From: a virus
Strand: one strand, 5' to 3'
IMG/VR virus record: IMGVR_UViG_3300032246_000761
Coordinates: 1-64,000 of that record
Length of the DNA: 64,000 nt
A program made the translations under genes and the position numbers. Under the pieces are notes generated by a model, which did not search any database, was not told the DNA's origin, and saw nothing but the letters and a program-made list of their open reading frames with translations. Every line of letters starts with the position of its first letter. Within the stretch, counting starts at the first letter, position 1. This document shows positions 31,228 to 37,733 of this stretch, one piece after another.

Positions 31228-32967
31228 TTAAAAATTTTGTCTAAATCCTATTAGAAAATTTCTACCTAATTGAGAATACCCATCAGGTCTTTGATAAATT
31301 TTATCAGTAATGTTATTTAATTTACCATAAAGAATTGTATTACCTAATGTATAATCAGCTCCTAAATCAAAAGTACTAACTGCTGGCATATTTTTATTAT
31401 CAAAAGTAACGCTATCAACATCTATATGAGAACCATAGTAATTCCAATTTGCCTTTAAAGATGTATTTTTAATTTTGTTATAAGATGTTTCTAAATTGTT
31501 TACCCATTTAGGACGTCTTACCAATTCATTACCATTACTATCTTCAGCAATTAGAAATGTATTTGAGTTTTTAAAGTCTATATCTGATATACTATAATTC
31601 AATTTAGTTTCAATACCTTTTCTTATACTTGTTCCAGTATCGTTTACATAGGTATTATTTTTATAAACAAATAAATGTTTTATATCACTTTGAAATAATG
31701 CGATATCTATAATCTTATTTTTATAACCTACTTCATATGTAACGCTTTCTTCAGGTATTAATTTTGAATTACCTAAGAATCCATAATTGTCTTTACCATA
31801 CATTTCATATAACGTAGGCATCTTATAACCCGTTGATACACTAGTTCTAAATCCATTGTAGTAAGCACCAACTCTTTCAGTTAATTGATTATCAAAATTA
31901 CTAGGCATATCATAACGGCCTCCGGCTGTTACAAAAAAATCTTCTGATAAAAATTTAGTTGCATTAGTATAATAAGCATGATCTTCTCTTTTCTTATCCA
32001 CAGAAGAAAAATAATCATCTATGTTAGTATTAAATTTACCATGAGTAAATGTGTGTTCTGAACCAAGACTAATATCCGCAAACGTATGAATAGTTGTTTT
32101 AGTTAATAATGTTTTATTGTTACTATCGTAAGTATCTTTTACTCCATTTTTATTATAATCTCTATTATGATCGGTATTATTAATTGTTAACTCATTATCT
32201 TTATTTTGTAATGATAGATATTGATTTGAAAATTCGTATAGTCCATTATAGTTGCGAGTATCTTCTCCTATACCATCTAAATTAGTATGATTGGTTTGAT
32301 TTATAAAATTTGATTTTAAATTATAACCACTATCTAATAATGATTGAGTTTGAAACATATAGTTTCTAAAATGATAAGGATCTTTTTCAGAACCATTAGG
32401 ATAGACACTTATATTTTTACTACTTTCATTTTCGCCTTGAAAGTCTATTATAGTTTTACCTATTGTTTGTCCTAATTTAATTTTTTCATTCCATGTATTA
32501 TTAGAACCATAAGATAGATCAATCCAATTCTTATCATTAGGTTGAGTTACCATATTTACAACCCCACCAATTGCATCTGGTCCATAAACACTACTCATAG
32601 GACCTTTTATAATTTCTAATGATTGAACACCTGAAAAACTATGTTGGGTTAAATCATCGCTTCCTGTTGGTGTACTGGCATCTTTAATAGGAATACCATT
32701 TAAAGTAAATAATGTATGATTTGAATTTGTACCACGAGTAAAGGTACTACTGAATTGTTGTTTAGGTCCGCTTTGAATTATATTTAAACTAGATAATGAC
32801 TTTATATTGTTTGGTTCTATAACGTCATAAGAATACGTTAATGGTAGATGTTCCTCTGCCGTTCTAAATGCTTGTATTGTAATTTGTGGAATATTTTCGT
32901 AAGAATATTGTGAATACGAAGTATTGGTTACAAATATGAATAATAATAATTTAATGAATAACCGCAT
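31228..32967 (-). CDS. TonB-dependent outer membrane receptor (BtuB-like)
   Basis: 579 residues, intact. A signal peptide (1-19) is followed by a possible TonB box (QITIQAF, about 28-34). The plug domain has FTRGTNSNHTLFTLNGIP, then GVQSLEIIKGPMSSVYG and PDAIGGVVNMVT, which are classic plug motifs. About 430 residues of amphipathic beta-barrel follow, ending GRNFLIGFRQNF with a terminal Phe. Size and plug are closest to BtuB-type (vitamin B12) receptors, but the ligand cannot be fixed from sequence. Such a receptor is very unusual in a phage. The gene follows a 36-codon gene with an overlapping stop/start and a phage-type promoter. Confidence 0.9.
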   Translation of the reverse strand: MRLFIKLLLFIFVTNTSYSQYSYENIPQITIQAFRTAEEHLPLTYSYDVIEPNNIKSLSSLNIIQSGPKQQFSSTFTRGTNSNHTLFTLNGIPIKDASTPTGSDDLTQHSFSGVQSLEIIKGPMSSVYGPDAIGGVVNMVTQPNDKNWIDLSYGSNNTWNEKIKLGQTIGKTIIDFQGENESSKNISVYPNGSEKDPYHFRNYMFQTQSLLDSGYNLKSNFINQTNHTNLDGIGEDTRNYNGLYEFSNQYLSLQNKDNELTINNTDHNRDYNKNGVKDTYDSNNKTLLTKTTIHTFADISLGSEHTFTHGKFNTNIDDYFSSVDKKREDHAYYTNATKFLSEDFFVTAGGRYDMPSNFDNQLTERVGAYYNGFRTSVSTGYKMPTLYEMYGKDNYGFLGNSKLIPEESVTYEVGYKNKIIDIALFQSDIKHLFVYKNNTYVNDTGTSIRKGIETKLNYSISDIDFKNSNTFLIAEDSNGNELVRRPKWVNNLETSYNKIKNTSLKANWNYYGSHIDVDSVTFDNKNMPAVSTFDLGADYTLGNTILYGKLNNITDKIYQRPDGYSQLGRNFLIGFRQNF

Positions 32968-33061
32968 AAGCCAGACACCATAGTTCTAGGCCTAATTTGT
33001 ATAATAAAAAAACAACAACAGGACCTAATAATAAACTCAAATACAGATATTTTTCTTCCAT
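32951..33061 (-). CDS. single-helix membrane peptide, 36 aa, leader cistron of the receptor
   Basis: 36 residues with a hydrophobic helix at about 6-24. Its TAA overlaps the first codons of the receptor gene, implying translational coupling. The promoter at 33072-33100 ends ten bases before its ATG. Confidence 0.5.
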   Translation of the reverse strand: MEEKYLYLSLLLGPVVVFLLYKLGLELWCLAYAVIH

Positions 33062-33071
33062 ATGTTTATTT

Positions 33072-33100
33072 ATTGTATCACAAATTGTTCAAATTGTCAA
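33072..33100 (-). promoter_or_regulatory. sigma70-like promoter TTGACA-N17-TACAAT
   Basis: On the minus strand TTGACA (33100-33095) and TACAAT (33077-33072), spacer 17. It would transcribe the small membrane gene and the TonB-dependent receptor. It is divergent from the promoter at 33124-33152. Confidence 0.75.
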
Positions 33101-33123
33101 CTTATTTACATCAATAAATAGTG

Positions 33124-33152
33124 TTGACATTAAGTATATTTTAATGTATAAA
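33124..33152 (+). promoter_or_regulatory. sigma70-like promoter TTGACA-N17-TATAAA, leaderless type
   Basis: TTGACA at 33124-33129 and TATAAA at 33147-33152, spacer 17; the ATG at 33160 is seven bases later. Confidence 0.7.
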
Positions 33153-33159
33153 AAGAGAA

Positions 33160-34146
33160 ATGTTATTACAATTAATCAAACCTTTTATAAAAGATTCTAA
33201 AGTAGAAGAAAGTAACACAATGTTACTTATTAGAAATAAGGACAGAGCGTCTTTACAAGAAAATATAGAAAAATTTTTTAAAAGTAAAAAAATTAAATAT
33301 ACTCAATTAAAAAAACCAACAGAACTATCTATACAAGGTTCAAAACAAAAATTAGTATTTAAACCAATGAAAGCAAAAGGTGTTGGAGGATTAAAATTTG
33401 AAGCACAGTTAGTAAGTGATTTTAATGAATGGTTTGATGGAGCTGATGAAGATGAGTTAAAACACGGCGATACTATAAAAGAAGTTATTAAATTGATGAA
33501 GTTTAAACAAACTAAAAAAAATAAATGTACAGGTATAGGAAAAGCAAATACAAAAAGGCCTCCTTTATTTTCAGGTTCTTCTAAAGTTACGGTACAAAAT
33601 AATCAAAAAGGAAATGTTGGTGATATACAATTTAATATAGATGGTAAAATTATTTTTGCATCTTTAAAATTTTCAAATTCTTTTTATATATACAATGCTA
33701 CGGTAATAGATTATTTTAAATCTAATAATGAAAAAACAAGAAAAGATATAAATGAATTTTTTGGTTTTAATGGAGCTGATGTTGCTGAAGGATTTGGAAA
33801 AGAATATTATGTTAGTACTGTAAAAAATCCAAATTATGGTTCTATCAAAACAAGATTGGAAGATCTAATAAAACAAGCTTTAGGTCCTGATATTCTTTTA
33901 ATTACAAAAATTAATCAAAATAAAAATTATGTAAATTATATTGAAGGATTTAATCATAAGATAACTATTACAAGTTTAAGTAAAAATTCTTATTCGTATG
34001 CTCAAAAAAATGTTAGAAAATATATGGTAATTCAAACTAAAGGAAGTATAAATGGACACGAATATAATGTCGATTTTCAATTTAGAGGAACAACATCAAC
34101 TGATACTGGACCCAGATATTTAAGAATATTATTAAAACCTAAATAA
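33160..34146 (+). CDS. possible PD-(D/E)XK nuclease-like protein, 328 aa
   Basis: I do not recognise the family. After about 75 residues, GGLKFEAQLVSDFNEWF contains a possible motif-I Glu, followed about 75 residues later by GDIQFNIDGKIIFASLKF, where Asp and the S-L-K give a PD-(D/E)XK-like signature. The C-terminal 60 residues are beta-rich (YMVIQTKGS, RYLRILLK). It could be a DNA endonuclease. The start at 33160 is set by the promoter seven bases upstream. Divergent from the receptor gene. Confidence 0.4.
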   Translation: MLLQLIKPFIKDSKVEESNTMLLIRNKDRASLQENIEKFFKSKKIKYTQLKKPTELSIQGSKQKLVFKPMKAKGVGGLKFEAQLVSDFNEWFDGADEDELKHGDTIKEVIKLMKFKQTKKNKCTGIGKANTKRPPLFSGSSKVTVQNNQKGNVGDIQFNIDGKIIFASLKFSNSFYIYNATVIDYFKSNNEKTRKDINEFFGFNGADVAEGFGKEYYVSTVKNPNYGSIKTRLEDLIKQALGPDILLITKINQNKNYVNYIEGFNHKITITSLSKNSYSYAQKNVRKYMVIQTKGSINGHEYNVDFQFRGTTSTDTGPRYLRILLKPK

Positions 34147-34157
34147 TATTAGATTAA

Positions 34158-34310
34158 CTAATTATCTTTAGTAGATAGATCATCTACTTCTTTACACCAA
34201 TCATTAATTTCTTCTTTTAACATTACGTTAGAAAATCCTTTGTATTTAACAAGGTAACATTTACCCCAAACTCCAACGTAATTGATATCTATAATTTCTG
34301 GTTTATCCAT
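34158..34310 (-). CDS. small hypothetical protein, 50 aa
   Basis: Soluble acidic protein with GVWGKCYLVKYKG in the middle. It overlaps the end of the upstream minus-strand membrane protein gene by eight bases and is the last gene of that minus-strand run. Function unknown. Confidence 0.5.
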   Translation of the reverse strand: MDKPEIIDINYVGVWGKCYLVKYKGFSNVMLKEEINDWCKEVDDLSTKDN

Positions 34311-34530
34311 TAAAATAATATATAATAAGACCTATTGTAGTAACAACGGCAAATATAAGATTAGTAACAATTAAAGACATTTCTTTCCACATAATACTTA
34401 CTATTAACCATACAATAGCACCTAGTCCTAATATCATTGGACCGGCAGGATAATAACCAAGTGAATTGACTAAACTACCAACAATTAATATACCGGTAGC
34501 AACCCATTTTAAAATTTGATCTGTTTTCAT
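34303..34530 (-). CDS. small multi-pass membrane protein, 75 aa
   Basis: Three hydrophobic segments (about 7-25, 27-46 and 51-72) and almost no loops. Similar in layout to the 75-residue protein at 15689-15916. Function unknown. Confidence 0.55.
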   Translation of the reverse strand: MKTDQILKWVATGILIVGSLVNSLGYYPAGPMILGLGAIVWLIVSIMWKEMSLIVTNLIFAVVTTIGLIIYYFNG

Positions 34531-34532
34531 AA

Positions 34533-34823
34533 TTATCTTTCGTAAATAGCAAACGTATCGGCATAAGTTCTATGAACGTAGTCTCTAGGCCTACGGTAAT
34601 ATCTATAACCATTAGGAAGATATTTACTAGAACCTCTATAACGTATTCTTAAAGGTTGAACCATTTTAGAATAAGAATAAAATATGCCTAAAAATTGTAT
34701 AGGTATTCCTTTAGCAACGGAACGTTCATAATCTGATGAACGATATTGTTTGATAAGGCCTTCAGCCGACAATAATACATCTTTAAACTTTTGTGTATTC
34801 ATAATTTTATCAGCGTATTTCAT
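34533..34823 (-). CDS. hypothetical Arg/Tyr-rich protein, 96 aa
   Basis: The start at 34823 overlaps the stop of the preceding gene (TAATG), preferred over an ATG three codons upstream. The C-terminal half is rich in Arg and Tyr, which suggests binding to nucleic acid or a structural role. Not recognised. Confidence 0.5.
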   Translation of the reverse strand: MKYADKIMNTQKFKDVLLSAEGLIKQYRSSDYERSVAKGIPIQFLGIFYSYSKMVQPLRIRYRGSSKYLPNGYRYYRRPRDYVHRTYADTFAIYER

Positions 34824-34957
34824 TAAATACAACCTATAATACAGTTAGCAGTACCATAAGCAACCATATATTTTGCTCCAATGTAAAATAAAGCGTAACT
34901 TCCTAGTACAATAGCAGCAACAAGTAACAATGATTTAACATCTTCTTTAGTAAACAT
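34823..34957 (-). CDS. small membrane protein, 44 aa
   Basis: One hydrophobic helix at about 9-30 followed by a short tail with two cysteines. First gene of the minus-strand run 34957-34158. No convincing promoter: only an AT-rich stretch with a TATATT-like box upstream. Confidence 0.5.
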   Translation of the reverse strand: MFTKEDVKSLLLVAAIVLGSYALFYIGAKYMVAYGTANCIIGCI

Positions 34958-35103
34958 TTATTTTATTTTTTTGTTGTTAATATACATATAATATACACTG
35001 TATTTTTACTTAAAACAAGCGAAAAAGGCATTTTTTTAAAGAAATAAGGCAACAAAATCAGTAACTTAAATCAATGTTGTAAAAATACAACAACAAAAAT
35101 CAG

Positions 35104-35111
35104 TATAAATA
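35104..35111 (+). promoter_or_regulatory. T4-type late promoter TATAAATA, leaderless type
   Basis: Exact late box eight bases before the ATG at 35120. The roughly 140 bases upstream (34958-35103) are AT-rich and hold no gene. Confidence 0.65.
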
Positions 35112-35119
35112 GTAAATAT

Positions 35120-35251
35120 ATGATTGATTTTGACAAAATTGATGATTTATCGTTTATGATTGATGATATTGATTCGAAAAAACTAAAAAAGGCAAAAAAT
35201 TATGGCAAGAAAAGTAGCAGGAAACACAAACGCATCAAAAAAAGTAAGTAA
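35120..35251 (+). CDS. small protein with basic tail, 43 aa
   Basis: Acidic first half (IDD repeats) and a very basic second half ending in Lys/Arg/Ser. Directly behind a late promoter. Its last 50 bases are also read in another frame by the next gene. Perhaps a minor virion or nucleoid-binding protein. Confidence 0.5.
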   Translation: MIDFDKIDDLSFMIDDIDSKKLKKAKNYGKKSSRKHKRIKKSK

Positions 35252-35351
35252 ACCAAAAAGAACAAGCATTGGCCGTGGATTCCACAGTAAATGTATGATG
35301 AACAAACATAAAAGAAGAAGTTTTAAGAAGTATAGAGGCCAAGGAAGATAA
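35202..35351 (+). CDS. small very basic protein, 49 aa
   Basis: Lys, Arg, Gly and Ser make up most of the protein, which ends RGQGR. It starts inside the previous gene in a different frame. The charge suggests DNA or RNA binding, for instance an internal head or histone-like protein. A late box precedes the pair. Confidence 0.5.
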   Translation: MARKVAGNTNASKKVSKPKRTSIGRGFHSKCMMNKHKRRSFKKYRGQGR

Positions 35352-35396
35352 TCTTTACAATTATTGTAGTGTTTAGTAAATCTTTTAAAAAAAACA

Positions 35397-35404
35397 TATA
35401 AATA
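35397..35404 (+). promoter_or_regulatory. T4-type late promoter TATAAATA upstream of gene 25
   Basis: Exact late box nine bases before the gp25 ATG, predicting a leader of only two or three bases. Confidence 0.7.
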
Positions 35405-35413
35405 TTAACACTT

Positions 35414-35848
35414 ATGCCAAATTACGATGCCTCAGGTACTATAGCGTTAAACAATAGCAAAAGAGCTACAGTAAAATATAAAGATTTAGATTTGGATTTT
35501 GGTCGTAATACTGTAACAGGTGATGTAAATAAATTAACGGATGTTGAAGCTGTTAAAAGAAGTGTTAGAAATTTAATCAATACATCACACTTTGAAAGGC
35601 CTTTTCATCCTGAAATAGGTTCTAGTGTTAGAGCAATGTTATTTGAGTTGATGACACCGCTTACAGCATTAAATATTCAAAGAAAAGTACAAGAAGTTTT
35701 AGTTAATTATGAACCAAGAATTAAATTGGTACAAATAGCTGCTAAACCAAATTATGATAGTAATGCTTATGATTTAAGTATCTACTTTTATATCATGGGG
35801 TCCAATGAATTGGTGAATGTAGAAACATTTTTAGAAAGATTAAGATAA
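35414..35848 (+). CDS. 25: baseplate wedge protein gp25
   Basis: 144 residues (T4: 132). The gp25/IraD-like fold is shown by DVEAVKRSVRNLINTS then HFERPFHPEIGSSVRAMLFE and the EPRI motif (NYEPRIKL). gp25 forms the core bundle of the wedge with gp6 and gp7 and nucleates the sheath. The gene is followed after one base by gene 6. Confidence 0.93.
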   Translation: MPNYDASGTIALNNSKRATVKYKDLDLDFGRNTVTGDVNKLTDVEAVKRSVRNLINTSHFERPFHPEIGSSVRAMLFELMTPLTALNIQRKVQEVLVNYEPRIKLVQIAAKPNYDSNAYDLSIYFYIMGSNELVNVETFLERLR

Positions 35849-35849
35849 T

Positions 35850-37730
35850 ATGGCAAGTAATAAATTAGAAGTATCAGATTTTGATTTTGATAATATAAAG
35901 TCCAATTTAAAAACATTTTTACAAAGTCAACCAGAATTTTCCGATTACAATTTTGAAGGTTCAGGTTTTGCGGTTCTTTTAGATATCTTAGCTTACAATA
36001 CACACTATCTTGGTTTCAATGCTAACATGTTAGCAAATGAAATGTATTTGGACAGTGCCGATATTAGAAAAAATATTGTATCTATAGCTAAAATGTTGGG
36101 TTACACTCCATCTTCAGTTCGTTCTCCTACTGCTAGCATATCTGTTCAAATAAATGATGCTACAGGTTCTACTTTAACATTACCAATGGGAACGGTTTTT
36201 TCAACATTAATTTCTGGAACATCATATCAATTTTTAACTTTACAAGATTATACAATTACACCCACAAATGGTGTTTATCTTTTTTCTAACGTAGATATTT
36301 ACGAAGGAACTTTGGTTACTTTTAGATATGTGGTTGATTCTACAGATCCAGATCAAAAATTTATTATACCAAGTTCTAATGCCGATATTTCAACACTATC
36401 AGTAGCGGTTCAAAATAGTTCAACAGATACAACTACTAATATTTTCAATTTATTGGATATTGTTGTTGAGAATGATACCGTTCATCCTCAAGTATCTGGA
36501 GGTTCAAACGTTTTTTTAATACAAGAAGGCGATGAAGGAAAATTTGAAGTTTATTTTGGCGATGGTACCATAGGTAGAAAATTAGATGACGGAAATATAG
36601 TTATACTTAAATATGTTGTAACTAATAATATTGGAGCTAATGGTGCTTCTATTTTTAATTTAACTAATAGTATTGAAGGATTTTCAGATTTTACTGTAAT
36701 AACAAATTCTGCGGCTCAAGGCGGGTCTTTAGCTGAATCTAAAGAGTCTATAAGATTCAATGCTCCATTATTTTACAACGCTCAAAACAGAGCAGTTACT
36801 ACATCAGATTATGAAGTTTTGACTAGAGATATTTACCCTAATGCTTTAGCAGTAAGAGCCTGGGGCGGAGAAGAAGATGAAAATCCTGTTTATGGTACTG
36901 TTAAGATTGCCATTAAAGCAGCAAGCGGTTCAACATTAACTACAAAAACTAAAGCCGATATTGTTAAAGGTTTAAAACCTTACAATGTTGCTTCTGTAAG
37001 ACCTATAATTGTTGATCCTGAAATAACTTATATATTATTAACAAGTAATGTTAAATTTGATTCTCGTTTAACTTCTAAATCTTCTGATACATTACAATCC
37101 GATATTATTAGTTTGATATCAAATTATAATGATACAACATTACAAAGATTTGATGGTATTTTCAGATATTCGAAAATTGTAAATTTAATTGATAGTACGG
37201 ATAAGAGTATTTTAGGCAATATTACAAAGTTAAAAATTAAAAAAACATTTAAACCTACAATAAACACATCTGCAAAATATAATATATATTTTAGAAATTC
37301 TTTATTTAATCCTGTTACAGGTTATAATTCGGTTAATGGGGGTATATTGGAATCATCAGGTTTTAAAATAAACGGAGATACAACTAATGTTTATTACTTA
37401 GATGATGATGGTAATGGAAATATTAGAAGATATAGAATATCAGGTACAGGTTTAAGATCGTATGTTAATAATACTCAAGGTAAAATATATTATTCAACAG
37501 GTGAAATTATATTAAATTCTTTAAACATAACAAACATACAAGATATTCGTGGAGAAGCATCTGAAGTAATAGAAATCATTGTTAAACCAAAATCTAATGA
37601 TATTATTCCTGTGAGAGATCAAATTATAGAAATAGATATTGCTAATTCAAATATAACAGCTGAAATAGATAATTTTGTAAACGGTACGTCAAACTCTGAA
37701 ACAGGTTATAATACAACTTCTAGCTATTAA
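35850..37730 (+). CDS. 6: baseplate wedge protein gp6
   Basis: 626 residues (T4: 660). The start with KLEVSDFDFDNIKSNLKTFL and GSGFAVLLDILAYNTHYLGF then NANMLANEMYLDSA is the gp6/gpJ signature, and NALAVRAWGGEED in the middle is a conserved gpJ-like motif. Two gp6 chains per wedge form the inner ring of the baseplate. It lies between gp25 and the gp7-position gene, as in T4. Confidence 0.93.
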   Translation: MASNKLEVSDFDFDNIKSNLKTFLQSQPEFSDYNFEGSGFAVLLDILAYNTHYLGFNANMLANEMYLDSADIRKNIVSIAKMLGYTPSSVRSPTASISVQINDATGSTLTLPMGTVFSTLISGTSYQFLTLQDYTITPTNGVYLFSNVDIYEGTLVTFRYVVDSTDPDQKFIIPSSNADISTLSVAVQNSSTDTTTNIFNLLDIVVENDTVHPQVSGGSNVFLIQEGDEGKFEVYFGDGTIGRKLDDGNIVILKYVVTNNIGANGASIFNLTNSIEGFSDFTVITNSAAQGGSLAESKESIRFNAPLFYNAQNRAVTTSDYEVLTRDIYPNALAVRAWGGEEDENPVYGTVKIAIKAASGSTLTTKTKADIVKGLKPYNVASVRPIIVDPEITYILLTSNVKFDSRLTSKSSDTLQSDIISLISNYNDTTLQRFDGIFRYSKIVNLIDSTDKSILGNITKLKIKKTFKPTINTSAKYNIYFRNSLFNPVTGYNSVNGGILESSGFKINGDTTNVYYLDDDGNGNIRRYRISGTGLRSYVNNTQGKIYYSTGEIILNSLNITNIQDIRGEASEVIEIIVKPKSNDIIPVRDQIIEIDIANSNITAEIDNFVNGTSNSETGYNTTSSY

Positions 37731-37733
37731 CAT

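Noticed and set aside
31228-32967. TonB-dependent receptor as host contamination in the assembly
   Set aside because: The overlap with a small upstream gene, the phage-type promoter, the AT content and the convergent phage neighbours argue for a native gene; coverage data would still be needed to be sure.
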